Notes: a model not told the origin generated them from the letters alone. A stretch of DNA of 64,000 bases from Hippopus hippopus (GCA_946811185.2 OX328107.1:23395587-23459586), one strand, 5' to 3'; positions 37,633-48,910 are shown, counted from the stretch's first letter. A program made the numbers and translations.

Positions 37633-37842
37633 ACCCTTATCCAGCTGAATTAGTTAAATGATACCTTCACGTCGATAGTAAAAACCCAAAGGTTGCAATT
37701 TTAAAGTTAGGGTTTTTGGGGAAATATCTCTTTATCGGACAGTGTGGATCAAGGATCAGACTGCACGTTCTGTGCAGTCTGATCTTGATCTACACTGTCC
37801 GCAAAAGGTCAGTAAGTCGCGCTTAGCAACCTATGGGTTAAT
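37633..37842. mobile_element. MITE-B copy
   Basis: aacccttatccagctgaatt to cttagcaacctatgggttaa with an intact stem (gatcagactgcacgttctgt / gcagtctgatcttgatctac). Confidence 0.8.
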
Positions 37843-38019
37843 TTCGGAAATTAGCTGTTGGAGATGACAGTGTTAGCTCACAATCGCCATACCACGCATT
37901 TTGAGAAGAGGGCATAATACAAGGACAGAACGAATACCAAGTGAACGTTGTCTGCAGTCTAATCTTAATCAACACTGGATGTAAACGCACTTACAGATCT
38001 GAGTATCTGAAGACTTAAA

Positions 38020-38722
38020 ACTTTATCAAAAAATCCTCGTTGTTCTTACGATTTAGAGGAGAAAGGCTGTTGAAATCATTGTGGGAAAATTAGAAATTGC
38101 TGGTATCTAGCATGTTTCTCCCTTTTCCCACAATATATCCTATTCTTTTGAAGACTGATCCAGTTAATTGAGTCACATCTACTTTATCGTCTGTATATGG
38201 GCCATGCTCTGTGAAGAGGGGGCTTAATGCATCTGCAAAAAGTATCGACCCAGGTCAGCCTGCGCAATCCGCGCAGGCTGACCTGGGCCGAATCTTTTTT
38301 TGCTGACGGTCAATTTTCTGCATGCCAAAGGACCAATCATGATTCATGATTCAGTCAGTTATTAGATTAGGTCGATTTTATGGATCCCTAATTGTGTGAT
38401 GTCTTGCTTGGTACAATGCATTACCCAAATGGATTAAGCCCCCTTTTGCCAGAGCACGGCTTACATGTTTTCAATTTAGTTTAAACATATTCATTTTACA
38501 ACGATTGAGAAACAAGTTCTTACAACTTATACTAATCTCTCTCGATTCTGCTTCCAGTACTCGCGCCGAATGTGTAAACCAATGAGAAATCCCAGAGTTG
38601 ACACCCGCTCCCGGATCTCGAACTCGGGACCTTTTGGTTACGAGGCCGACGCTCTACCTCACAACCACGAACACCAATTTTCAGTTTGGACTAGTGTAAT
38701 ATTCTGTCGTCTGATAAAGGGT
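38020..38722. mobile_element. MITE-A split by MITE-C and a SINE-like segment
   Basis: MITE-A left part 38020-38196 (core gtgggaaaattagaaattgc); MITE-C 38197-38468 (gccatgctctgtgaagaggg to ttgccagagcacggct, strong palindrome at 38249-38289); then tRNA-like/SINE sequence 38500-38668 (minus strand: gtagagcgtcggcctcgtaa, ggtcccgagttcgagatc); MITE-A right end 38676-38722 (cagtttggactagtgtaa to gataaagggttat). Confidence 0.65.
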
Positions 38723-38959
38723 TATCACAAAACAAATTCATCGTCATCTTTGTACTTCTGGCAGCTGAGAAGACAAATCATAGCTTCCCTGATATTTGAT
38801 GCAAATTAACATTGTAAAACGCAGGATTGATAGTTTTGCATTTTTAATATCAAGTTTCACAGAAATTCTCTTTTTTTTTCTCCCTTTTACAGGGAGATAT
38901 TACGTGGGAAAATCAATTTATTTTCAGTTTATTATCATCATTTAACGTTAAAACGAAAA

Positions 38960-39028
38960 AAAAAAAAAGTAAACTGAAGCAAATTGGTTATGCATTTAGA
39001 TCTGCATTAAATGTCAACACCTGGGGGG

Positions 39029-39073
<45 letters not shown>

Positions 39074-39171
39074 CAGAAGGAGACAGGCAGACGGACGGAC
39101 AGGAAGGTAGGCGGCCTCGCGGGTAGGCAGGCACACAGACAACAGACAGACAGACAGTTTTCTGGAACAGG
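38960..39171. repeat. (GA)n microsatellite and purine-rich flank
   Basis: Pure GA run at 39033-39070, then aggcagacggacggacagga and cagacagacagacag. Confidence 0.9.
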
Positions 39172-39340
39172 GAACGTATGCACCAACCGCTCTATTCTTA
39201 GCCTTATTCTGAAGAATTTTCAACACTTGAAAGTAACGCAAGTTCTGATTGGCTAAACCAAATGGTTAAACAAACTGAGATGTCTGCGTGAATTCTGTCA
39301 TTTCAATACAATACAATACAATACAATACAATGCACTACT
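39172..39340. mobile_element. MITE-E fragment and (CAATA)n repeat
   Basis: gcaccaaccgctctattctt to aacaaactgagatg is the left arm of MITE-E; (CAATA)n follows at 39304-39332. Confidence 0.65.
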
Positions 39341-39507
39341 TTTATTCAGTAATTTAGGCCTCCGGCCCACAGTACAAATTTTACAAAACATATTATCATC
39401 ATGTTCAATTCCATGTTCTTAAGTTGGCCTCCTGATTGGGCAAGAGGTTTTGTCACGGTCAGTAAGAGGACTAATTTTGAAGACAAAGACCAAGAAAATA
39501 TTTGAAC

Positions 39508-39673
39508 CATGCTCTAAAATAAGGGGGTTAAATGCATCTCTATGATCCATTTAACTAAGCAAGTCATCACATGATTATGGATCCATAAAATCCATTTTGT
39601 GACTGTGCAGGCTGACCTGGCTCACTTTTTTTTGCAGATATATTAAGCCCCCTTTTCACAGAGCATGGCTCAT
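39508..39673. mobile_element. MITE-C copy, internally deleted, reverse orientation
   Basis: accatgctctaaaataaggg to ccttttcacagagcatggct, lacking half the palindrome. Confidence 0.7.
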
Positions 39674-39847
39674 TTCCTTAGACATACAGGTATGTCTGGA
39701 GAAGTTGGTGATGCAAGGTTGTAATGCTGATCAGATAAATCTTAACGTATCTCTGACCCAGCCGCAAACAAGGATCGAACTCAGAACCACTAAGCTACTC
39801 GTACAAAGCATAATGTGTATAACACTGATCTATAGCTGCTCCGTAAA

Positions 39848-40020
39848 ACCCTTTACCACACGATCTGGTGCTTTTACGACCCTGGGTAAGAAGCCTTTTG
39901 AAAACATTGTGGGAAAAGGAGAAAATGCTGGTAGCCAGCATTTTCTCCTTTTCCCACAATGTTTTCTACCCTGTTAGAGTCAGGTTTTACCATTTATTTC
40001 ATGCCTTCTCTTCAATAGTT
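39848..40020. mobile_element. MITE-A copy, truncated
   Basis: aaccctttaccacacgatc with a perfect core (39908-39957); the right end is lost where the reverse transcriptase remnant begins. Confidence 0.8.
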
Positions 40021-40029
40021 TTTTACTGA

Positions 40030-40560
40030 TAATTCAAAGGTCCATTGTTACATAGGTGAACGCCTATACTTGTAGGCTCATGAATCTTGGCAGACAGAAA
40101 TTTTGACGTTAGACATTGAAAGAATTGGATGGATTGGTTAATTAAATTTGCGAGATATGATCATGCATTCAGATTTGGAAGGACTAAATTTCACGAGCTA
40201 CCTATTTGCACATTGGTCTGTGAATGTCTGCTTGAACAATTGCACTTGCTTCATTTAGATTGTCTGCTACTTCGAGTTAGCGTGTATCATCCGCTAAAAG
40301 ATTCATGCAGGACTGTAATACTATGTTTCCGTAAAAATTATTACGAGTAATACGGACCAAGAACATCAAAGGCCCCAATGTAGAACCCTGTCGGACTCCA
40401 GCTTTGATTGAGCAGAAAGCGGATGACTTCCCAGGAATTACAACTCTCTAAACTCCTTTTGAGATATAATCGTAAACCAAAGTTAAAGATCCGTTTTCAG
40501 TTATCGTTACAAAATAATTTGTCGGTTCGATTCGAAGGTAAAATGCGCATGCGTATGTAC
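40030..40560 (-). pseudogene. Jockey-like non-LTR reverse transcriptase fragment
   Basis: Reading the minus strand from about 40500 to 40030 gives, in order: RVVIPGKSSAF, then IKAGVRQGSTLGPLMFL (the GVPQGSVLGPLLFL motif), LLADDTR (the catalytic YADD/FADD box, near 40285), VADNLNEASAIVQADI, KFSPSKSECMIISRK and GVHLCNNGPL. This is the finger/palm order of jockey/CR1-type LINE reverse transcriptases. Stops and frame changes interrupt it (after KGV, after DTR, at PMCK). The endonuclease and the 5' part are absent. A dead 5'-truncated copy. Confidence 0.88.
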
Positions 40561-40637
40561 AGTATTTGGGTCCGGTCAAAACGATTACAGAAACGGATTT
40601 GCCAAGCAATTTCCTTTATAATGATTCTTGTAATAAT

Positions 40638-40837
40638 ATTAACCCATAAGCTGCTGAGCTCGACTCACTGACCTTTTGCGGACAGTGTAGATCAAGATCA
40701 GACTGCATAGAACATGCAGTCTGATCTTGGATCTCCACTGTCCGATAGATAGATATTTTCTGCAAAGAATAAGCTTGAAATAAAATTACCATCGCCTTTA
40801 AAGTTTCATTTAACTTATTTAACAGGATTAGGGTTAA
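40638..40837. mobile_element. MITE-B copy, full length
   Basis: attaacccataagctgctga to aacaggattagggttaagg with stem gtagatcaagatcagactgc. Confidence 0.8.
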
Positions 40838-40960
40838 GGTCTACGGCCCCTAACTCATCGGTAAATATCGTATAACATCGACGTCTTCGTAAAGGCTATT
40901 CGGCCTATCTCGGCAGCTTCCGTCTTTTGATGATATTTAGGGGCCGTAGACCTTAAGTCG
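40835..40960. mobile_element. 120-bp element with CTACGGCCCCTAA ends
   Basis: aaggtctacggcccctaact at left and taggggccgtagaccttaa at right are inverted repeats of about 20 bp. The interior has catcgacgtcttcgtaaagg and ggcagcttccgtcttttga. Further copies at 46941-47168. Confidence 0.8.
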
Positions 40961-41292
40961 AAGAAATAGAAAACATAACTGTTCGTTCTACGGCAACTGG
41001 CTACATTGAACTTTTATCCAAGTACCTTGAAAAAATCACATGTTTTGATATTTTATATTAGATAAACCTTTTCCGCGAACGAATATGGCAATTTCGCTAA
41101 TATTCCACCATGATTACATCCGTTTTATTGCCTTCCTAGAAAATATTCTTATTTTTTTGTTCAATTCAAAAGGCTTTATGATGAAGTTAATTGCGGCCTT
41201 CCGTGTTTCAAAGATGCAGGAAATTTGGATAAATTTGCATATTACTTTTGGCCTTTACAAGGCTCACACGTGTGCGTGTTGGCATACCTTGT

Positions 41293-41335
<43 letters not shown>

Positions 41336-41447
41336 TGGAAGGACGGACGGACATACATACATACATACATACATACATACAGACAGACAGACAGACAGAC
41401 AGAGGGGATAGAGAGGAGAGAGAGAGGGAGAGACAGAGAGAGAGCGT
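41293..41447. repeat. Compound microsatellite (AG)(ACAG)(GGAC)(ACAT)(ACAG)(AG)
   Basis: Alternating tetranucleotide blocks: AGAG, ACAG, GGAC, ACAT, ACAG, then AG-rich. Open frames here are repeat artefacts. Confidence 0.95.
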
Positions 41448-41509
41448 GTGAGCGTGCATTCGGAAACTTTGGATTTACACCTTCCAGTATGGTGAGATTT
41501 GTCCAAGGA

Positions 41510-41595
41510 ACAGAACTTTAGGAATAGCAATATTTTGGTTCGGATTTCTTACTGTAAATTTCACATTTGATTTCTTTAGCAGTATAAGGGTTCAA
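41510..41595. mobile_element. MITE-B right-end fragment
   Basis: ggaatagcaatattttggtt to tttagcagtataagggttc. Confidence 0.5.
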
Positions 41596-41700
41596 GAATT
41601 CTAAGAATTGAAAAGGCGAGAAAGCGAAATAATAGTAGGGATGTTTCAAGTGTCTCTTAAATGAATCGCATGCTTTTCTGTCCTTGCGTCCTTTCCCCCG

Positions 41701-42035
41701 TAAGTAAGTCTATCCATCCGTCAATCTGTCCATCTACCCAACCATCACCCACTGATCCATCTATTCACCATCCGTCTGTCTGTCCATCCATCCATCCGTC
41801 CGTCCATCCGTCCGTCTGTCCATCCATCAATCCATCAGTCTATCCCCATCCATTTATCCATCTGCTCCATCCATCCATTCCAGCCATCCATCCATCCATC
41901 CATCCATCCATCAATCCGCTCCATCCATCAATCCATCCGCTCCATCCATCCATCCCCACCCATCCATTCATCCACCGTCCATCCATTCATCCACCCGCTC
42001 CATCCATCCATTCACCCCCTCCATGCATCCATGCA
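41701..42035. repeat. (CCAT)n/(CCGT)n tetranucleotide repeat, about 330 bp
   Basis: Imperfect ATCC/CATC units; one frame reads as IHPS repeats with no stop for 128 codons, purely from the repeat. Confidence 0.95.
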
Positions 42036-42043
42036 TCCGTGTG

Positions 42044-42271
42044 CTAACTCTTTACAAACCGACAAAATTGTAGGCTTGACAAAATTAAAAGCATACGGTG
42101 ATGACAAATTAGGTAAGCTTCAAATCGCGGTTTTTGTCTATAAGAGCGTAAAAAACATGGCGGGAAAGAAGAAAATGCTGGTTACTAGCATTTTCTACTT
42201 TTCCTAGCATGTTTTCAATAGCCTTGTTTTCTAAGGTCGTTAAAACTCGGAATTGTACGGTAAAGGGTTAA
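42044..42271. mobile_element. MITE-A copy, full length
   Basis: gctaactctttacaaacc to gtacggtaaagggttaaat; core gggaaagaagaaaatgctgg / agcattttctacttttcct. Confidence 0.8.
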
Positions 42272-42503
42272 ATGGAGTGGTGAAGCACGTGACAATTGTA
42301 TCTGACGACCTTAGGTTACGATTGGGGGTTTGTGCCGAGTGTATTTCTTTTAAATTTGCTGGAGCATTTCTAGTTGGACAACTGAAAGTTAAGATTTTGA
42401 AAGAATATTTTAATTCTTGTCTTGTTTAGTAACCAATGTAATTCAAGAAGGGCTTACCTCGACCTGTCATATTCACCACGGTATAATACTAGTTTGTTCT
42501 TAC

Positions 42504-42775
42504 ATATGAGTCATGTTCTGTGAAAAGGGAATTTAATGTATTTGCAAAAAGTATTGACTAAAGTCAGCCTGAGCGGTCCTCGCAGGCTGACCTTGGTCGA
42601 TTTTTTTTGTTATTGGTCAATTTTCCTGCATGTCAAAGGACCAGTCTACCTCAGGATCCAGACTCAGCTGTTGTTCGACAAAACGGGTTTTATGGATCCA
42701 TAATAATATGATGACTTGCTTGGTATAAAGTATCACGGAGATACATTAAACCCGCTTTTGCCAGAACGCCACTCT
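42504..42775. mobile_element. MITE-C copy, full length
   Basis: atgagtcatgttctgtgaaa to gcttttgccagaacgccact; palindrome agcctgagcggtcctcgcag. Confidence 0.75.
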
Positions 42776-42987
42776 AATATTATGTATACGTTTAATTTTA
42801 TAGAGGTCACATTCAGCTACGCCATGCAAAATAACATCGCAGTATCTTGTCTCAGTCATTACAACTGCAGACGACTTTTTTGCAGGAGACAATTTGCAAC
42901 AGACAAAAACACTGTTGAATAAGGAGAATTTTATCGTAACGAGCAGTTTCTATTTAAACCACCTTGCTGTCGCATGGTTTCATACAT

Positions 42988-43200
42988 TAACTTTTCACCA
43001 AAAGATAAAATTTCAGACTTGACCAAATTGACAGCACTTGCAGTCGACAAACTCTGTGTCGCTCAATAGATGATTACTGGCTGTAAAATGGTAGAAAACA
43101 ATTGCGGAGGAAAAGGCGAAAATGCCGGTTATCAGCATTTTCTCCGTTTCCCACCATGTAAATCCATTTGAAGCTTTCTTCCTCTGGGTAGTGAAGTACG
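42988..43200. mobile_element. MITE-A copy
   Basis: attaacttttcaccaaaag, core ggaaaaggcgaaaatgccgg / agcattttctccgtttccca, then cttcctctgggtagtgaag. Confidence 0.75.
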
Positions 43201-43373
43201 AGATTTTTGGGTATAGGCCTGAACCTGAGCATGAGAGTTATCTTCATTTTACAAGTGACATATTTCAAAGTCTTTTGCTGAGTAAACATTCATCTTTTGT
43301 TATGACTAATAAAAAAAAAATATATAGAAGACCCATCAACTGTTAGTGGAACGAATCATTAAATTGTACCCTT

Positions 43374-43605
43374 TTAAACCCTTTACATCACGATAATATT
43401 TAAGACCGGTCCGAAATGAAAGCATTTGTAAATGACAAATTAATCTGATACTCAAATCACTGGAAGTGTCTTTGAAAAGGATGAAAAAACTTTGTGAGAA
43501 AAGGAGAAAATGCTGGTTACCAGCATTTTCTCTTTTTCCCACGAAGTTTTCAAAAGTCTTCTCGATCATGGTCGTTTAAACTTGGGATTGTATGGTAAAG
43601 GGTTA
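43374..43605. mobile_element. MITE-A copy, full length
   Basis: tttaaaccctttacatcac to gtatggtaaagggttaatt, core 43496-43542. Confidence 0.85.
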
Positions 43606-43609
43606 ATTA

Positions 43610-44095
43610 TAAAAAAGAAATAATTAAAACATTGCTACTTCAAGGTAAAGGTAACTTTTTTCCAGAATATATAACAAAGAAGTAAACAGTGTAAATATAA
43701 GATCAGACTGCACGTTCTGTGTAGGATGATCTTGACCTACACGGTCCGCACCAGCGATTTAGGGTGGGTCCCGCCCTTTATGATTTAATTATAGAAAGAT
43801 CTATATGTACACTAGCGGACCTAGACTAACAGGTTTAGCAGGTGTTGTCTAAACTCATCTTCAAAAGTACGCATAAATTAATTTTTTTACCCCGATCTTT
43901 GTTTTCAAGGACCTTTTGCGGATAATGTAGATCAAAATCACACTGCACAGAATGTGCAGTTTGATCTTGGATCTATATTGTCCGATAAGGAGATATCTTT
44001 TTCCCTAAAAGAGCATTGAAATAGCAAAATTTTGGTTTGTACTATCGGCTCGAAAGTTTCCTTTCACTCATTTAGCAGGATAAGGGTAAAAAAAT
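43610..44095. mobile_element. Two MITE-B copies, partial
   Basis: 43630-43760 (aagatcagactgcacgttct) and 43905-44095 (gtagatcaaaatcacactgc to tagcaggataagggtaa). Confidence 0.65.
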
Positions 44096-44139
44096 TAGAT
44101 AAGCCCATACAGTTTTTGAGATGTCATTGACCTCATGTA

Positions 44140-44372
44140 ACATGTACTGGCGTCCTTCGTGGCTTACAGGTGAATGTATATAATTCGTAATTTAGGGACC
44201 CCAGGTTTGACACTCACTCGAGGCACTTGCGTTTTCTTCGGAGTATCCTTTGGCAAGACACTCCAGTGTCCTAACCTTGTACTAGCAAAACCCAGTACAC
44301 ACATGTACAAGTGAGATGTCACCGTAATATGACTAAAATAGTGTTAAAAACGGCCTAAAACACCATTCAATC
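44140..44372 (+). repeat. SINE-like remnant
   Basis: ccccaggtttgacactcact is B-box-like; the tail aacggcctaaaacaccattc resembles the 3' end shared by many mollusc SINEs and by 54330-54358 here. Confidence 0.5.
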
Positions 44373-44374
44373 AA

Positions 44375-45000
44375 CCTTGTAATTGGACGTGCTTCAAAAT
44401 CAAAGCGCTGACAGCACTGCAAAATGTGTACACCTATGCATGGTTCTTTATCATCTCAAACAGGCTTCCACCTGCAACATTTGTCAAGTGTAAAAATACT
44501 CATGACTTAACCCAAGACACGACTCTTACACAAATGCAGATGAAAATTTCCTGAAAAGACTGAGGGAGAGGAGCAATTGCTTCTACACGTGACAAGCAAT
44601 GGCTTCTCTTTCCACTTTGTTTTAAGTACTGTCAAAATGTCTTTTTTGCAAATCTTAGATCTGTTCGTCATTAGGTCCACTCACAGTGATGGATATTGCC
44701 GAATTTTTGCTTTTTGTTTGTCTGTTTTACTCCGCTTTGAACAAAATTTCAGTGATTTAAGCTCTTTTGTATACACATCTTTCTTTTCTAACATTCCTCG
44801 CTGGCAGTGTCTGGTCCAAGGACCCTGTCACGTAATCTGGAGCACCAGAAAGAATCGAACCAAGAAGTCTTGGGTTGCATATCAAACACATTAATCATCG
44901 ATCAGCGGAGGACTCCTTGATATTATAAAAGAAAGCTTTCATAGAGATGAGGGACAAAATGGGCTTATGGGTAAAAATTTAGAACATTTTGTAAGCATTT
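44375..45000. other. Region without recognised gene or repeat
   Basis: An open frame of 105 codons at 44577-44894 has no recognisable domain and no splice or promoter context. I see nothing else. Confidence 0.3.
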
Positions 45001-45002
45001 TT

Positions 45003-45118
45003 TAAAACTCTTTACCAGACGACAATCTGAAGACTTGACCATATTGAAATCACTTGCAGATGACAAACCAGACAAACTAGTAAATGTTGATCTTTTAATA
45101 AAATCTACAAAATTGTTA
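45003..45118. mobile_element. MITE-A left-end fragment
   Basis: aaaactctttaccagacgac, gacttgaccatattgaaatc, cagatgacaaacc; hairpin lost. Confidence 0.55.
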
Positions 45119-45119
45119 G

Positions 45120-45820
45120 TTACTTGGCTCAGCAGTCAGAGAAACCGACTGCCATCAGGACGATAGACTGGCTGTAAATGAGAACCGGCAACAAATGGTT
45201 GACTGAATGTTTGACTAACCGACCCAAAAGCAAGCTTTATTACGACCTGTATCATCGGGTGCCTACGAAACTTGCCTTAAGAGTTATCTGCACAATCAAG
45301 TTTTTTTTACCCCTAAAGACGTGTATGTTAAACAGGGTGGGTAATAAAAGTCTGCTTTATTTATCATTTATAACCTTGAAAATTAACATATTTGTCTGAC
45401 GTTAACCATATTACCATACACGAAAATCAACCCAGTAAACATACTTGGTTCAGGTATTAAAAAAAAAACAAGACACTTGAGCAAGAACGGTTCGATTATT
45501 CAAGTATAGGTTGTTCTTTAGCTAAGCCAAGGCTTGCAGCAAAGACTTGTGATAAAATTGTCAGTCAGTTGTACCATTAAGTAAGTTTCTTTTTCTTCTT
45601 TCTGATTTTGTGTGTGATTAATTGTCATCTGTAAAAAAAAAAAAACATAAAAGATTGTTGAAATCAGTTGAAAATAGATTATTTGAAATTAAATATATCA
45701 GATAAATTAACAAAGATTGTAGAGTGATTGCTAGCAATTTCTTACTATAGATATGAATATTGTTCATCTTTAAATAATTAGGAGAGAAAATGAAAATTAT
45801 TTTTAATCATTGTGCCGCAT
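45120..45820. other. Region without recognised gene
   Basis: AT-rich, poly-A/T runs at 45440 and 45630; no family repeat or coding domain recognised. Confidence 0.3.
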
Positions 45821-45821
45821 G

Positions 45822-46015
45822 ACCTTTAAACTGCTAAATAAATGAAACGAAAATTTACACTCAACAGTAAAAACCCAAATATTACGGTTTCAAAGTTGAT
45901 TTCATCGGAAAGAAAATACCGTATCGGACAGTGTAGATCAAAGATAAGACTGCACGTTCCGTGTCGTCTGATCTTGATCTACACTGGCCGCAAAAGGTTA
46001 GCAGCCTAATGGTTA
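45822..46015. mobile_element. MITE-B copy
   Basis: acctttaaactgctaaata to gttagcagcctaatggttaa. Confidence 0.75.
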
Positions 46016-46109
46016 AATAAATGTTTAGAAAAAAGTGCCATATTGCAATTATTTCGAGCAAGCAGATTTTTTTTTTTGATGAGATGCCCCTTCCGATGCT
46101 ATGGTACTA

Positions 46110-46260
46110 TTCAAAAACCAGTTTGGTTCATTAAAAGTTTGTAGAAGTCAAAGTAACTCAAATACTGCGTGGAAAAAAATTGTTAAGCCAATCAGGAATT
46201 GTGTTACTTTTCGAACAGTAGAATTAGTATGTCATGTTGAATAATTGTTGAGTATGGACA
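46110..46260. mobile_element. MITE-E copy, decayed
   Basis: agtcaaagtaactcaaatac and gccaatcaggaattgtgtta arms; ends eroded. Confidence 0.5.
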
Positions 46261-46384
46261 AAGACTGCGAAAAAAAAAAAGATAAAAAATCACTACCGTA
46301 AAATTTACCGCCAAAAGATTAAACGTTTGACCGCCAAAGCTGTTACGAGTTGCTCTACGGATGGCGTAGGTCACGATCTAACCA

Positions 46385-46810
46385 GAGGCCGCATTCATTA
46401 ACGATTCTAAATTACTTTCTAATTCTTATTCCTCCGAGTTTTCAAAGGAATGCAATTTCTTTGTAGAAACCAATGGCTTAGAAAGAATGCTGTGCGAAGT
46501 ACTGGAAACGAAATCCAGGAATGCACTGATACATGCTAGTGCACTTGAAGCCGCGGTAATACTGAAATAATATGGAAAACAGCATTGACATCAAGCGAAA
46601 AAAAAAACAACAAACAAATTGACCGAAATACAACTACTTTACAAATGAAAGGAAAGCAGTGTCTAGACACCTAGTTCTGTAGTTCTGTATTTACCAATCA
46701 CCGGTTCTAGCTCTGTAAAGTATTACGATCGCTGATTGGTTAAACCGAACGGTTTAGCCAATCAAAAGTTGCATTCCTTTACAATTCATGGTCGGCAAAT
46801 ACAGACCTCT
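46385..46810. mobile_element. MITE-E-like palindromic segments
   Basis: aggccgcattcattaacgat with cttattcctccgag; then ctgattggttaaaccgaacg / gtttagccaatcaaaagttg as inverted arms near 46733-46775, a longer relative of MITE-E. Confidence 0.45.
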
Positions 46811-46940
46811 GTCCCACTGGCCTTTATGTATGAAATAGTATTTTGATAATTTTTTGTCTACTGAAAAATCTTTAGAGACATATTGCATTTAAATTGTACG
46901 GTTTTCTATACGTTCATTTCGTATGTATCCAGGGTATTTA

Positions 46941-47168
46941 ATGTCTACGGCCCTAACTCTCATATTAAAAGACGGAAGCTGCCGACATTAGCCTAATAGC
47001 CTGTACGAAAACGTCTGTGTTACACGACATTTACCGATGAGTTAGTGAGTCTACGGCCCCTAACTCTCGTATAAAAAGACGGAAGCTGCCGAGGTTGGCC
47101 GAATAGCCTTTACGAAAACGTCGATGTTACACGATATTTACCGATGAGTTAGGGGTCGTAATCCTTAA
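46941..47168. mobile_element. Head-to-tail dimer of the 120-bp CTACGGCCCCTAA element
   Basis: gtctacggccctaactctca at 46942 and gtctacggcccctaactctc at 47050; each has gacggaagctgccga and acgaaaacgtc, ending accgatgagttag. Opposite orientation to 40835-40960. Confidence 0.85.
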
Positions 47169-47259
47169 CTGTAATACCGCCAAATACATTAACTCGACCT
47201 CTGTCGAAGGCTGAAAATAAAATCTACTAAGCCTGAGAAAGGTTTTTGTCTTGTAAGCT

Positions 47260-47345
47260 TGACTCAATAAACGGACAGTATAGATCCAAGATCAGACAGC
47301 ACGTTCTGTGCTGTCTGATCTTGAACTATACCGTCCGAAAAAGTT
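47260..47345. mobile_element. MITE-B core fragment
   Basis: Perfect stem gatccaagatcagacagcac / gtgctgtctgatcttgaac. Confidence 0.65.
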
Positions 47346-47471
47346 CACGTTTTCGCCTATGGCGCCAAATAAGATAAGTTCTTTGGCCTCTTAAATGATG
47401 CTGGAATTGACAGGTAAATCCGCATGAAGTCTTTATCAGAGCATGTAGGCAAATTGTTTCTATATAATGGC

Positions 47472-47735
47472 CAATGGTCTGTGAAAAAGGGGCTTAATCT
47501 ATGTGCGAAAAGTATCGACCCATGTCAGCCTGCGCAGTCCGCGCAGCCTGACATCGGTCGTAACGGCTTCCTTTAAAAAAAATCTGCATGTCAAAGGACC
47601 ATTCAACCTCATAATTAAGTCAACTGTCGGACAAAATGGATTTTATTGACCCATAAGAATATGATGGCTTGCTGATGATAATGAATCACGGCTATGTATT
47701 TAAACCCCTTTTTGCCAGTGCGTGGCTCATATGTT
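47472..47735. mobile_element. MITE-C copy, full length
   Basis: ggccaatggtctgtgaaaaa to cctttttgccagtgcgtggc; palindrome cctgcgcagtccgcgcagcc. Confidence 0.8.
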
Positions 47736-47771
47736 TTTCTTGTGCGTTTGACGTCGCAATTAAAAAAAAGT

Positions 47772-48425
47772 GTCGTAGGCCTATGGTGGCATATTTCTGC
47801 CGCGAGATACGAGATAGCTATTGCGATAATTTAAAAGAAATATCCCAATAAAACAAAATAATTCACGATAATAATATCGCGATAATTCTAACTCTTATCA
47901 AGATTTTTTTTTTGCTTTCGTGCCCACAACTGACATTCACGTTATCTATAATTAGATACGGTCTCGGAACATCTTCGTTTACAACCTTATGCATTTCCTT
48001 TTCCCTGAAGGTTTTAATTACGTTGTTCGTAGGAGGCATTTCAAGCCGTCTTTGTGATTTTACAGACTTCTGTTCATTTCGAGTCTTGTCAAAATTTACC
48101 AATTAAGCTACAATTCTTAATGATTCAAATTTTTACTTAAAGCAATCTTATGAAGTCAAAAACTACCTGGTTCATCCAAATGATAAAATTTTCTATTTAT
48201 AGATATCGAGAAACAGATAGAACTATCACAATAATATTATCTCGAATGTCAGCTTCGTGCACGATTGAGAAATTTTGCGTTAAAATATTAAGTTTATCGT
48301 GATATTTTTTTCAGGAAACTTTTCACTATCTCGATAAAGATTCCAGAAAACTTTAATTTATTGCGATAGTTTTCTAAAATTATCATGATAGCTATCTCGT
48401 GGCAGAAATATGCCACCATAGTGTC
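47772..48425. mobile_element. Non-autonomous element with about 45-bp inverted ends
   Basis: Left ctatggtggcatatttctgc, cgcgagatacgagatagcta; right tagctatctcgtggcagaaa, tatgccaccatag. Flanks gtcgtaggC and gtgtcgtgac also resemble each other inverted. The interior (ORFs of 60-80 codons) encodes nothing recognised. It carries repeated tatcgcgata-like motifs. Confidence 0.75.
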
Positions 48426-48521
48426 GTGACGATATATCCATATTCCCTGTACAAGTATATAGAAACGTACATTTGGCCACATATTTTAAAGCAGCTTACG
48501 ACAGCAGTCGTTTCTTTCTTC

Positions 48522-48910
48522 GAGATTACAATATTGAAAGCATTTGCAGACGACAAACCGAATGTGGTTCAAACGATGGATTTGCCTCTGAAAGATAGAA
48601 ATCTTTGTAGGAAAAGGGGAAAATAGTGCTTACCTTTTCCCACAATTTCATCAAAAGTCTTATTCCTTCAGGGTCGTAAAATCATGGCTTGCCTTATAAA
48701 GGGTTAAGTGTTAAGAAATGGGAACGTTGGTGTCGACAGCCTCGACAGCCAAATGCCATCGACCCTTACATCCAAACCTGACCTTTATACTTTTGACATT
48801 GATGTAGTTTCTCTCGTAACCCTTAACCACGCAATCACGAGTTTTAATTACCCTGAAAAAGAAATTCTTTGAAAACATTGTGGAAAAAGGAGAAAATGCT
48901 GGTTGCCATA
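48522..48910. mobile_element. Two partial MITE-A copies
   Basis: 48522-48707 (gcatttgcagacgacaaacc to cttataaagggttaag) and 48820-48910 in reverse (accacgcaatcacgag to aggagaaaatgctggttgcc, truncated at the hairpin apex). Confidence 0.65.

Noticed and set aside
41661..42047. 128-codon Pro/Ser/Ile/His-rich open frame
   Set aside because: A translation of the (CCAT)n repeat.
44577..44894. 105-codon open frame
   Set aside because: No similarity to known families and no splice or regulatory context; expected by chance in AT-rich DNA of this length.
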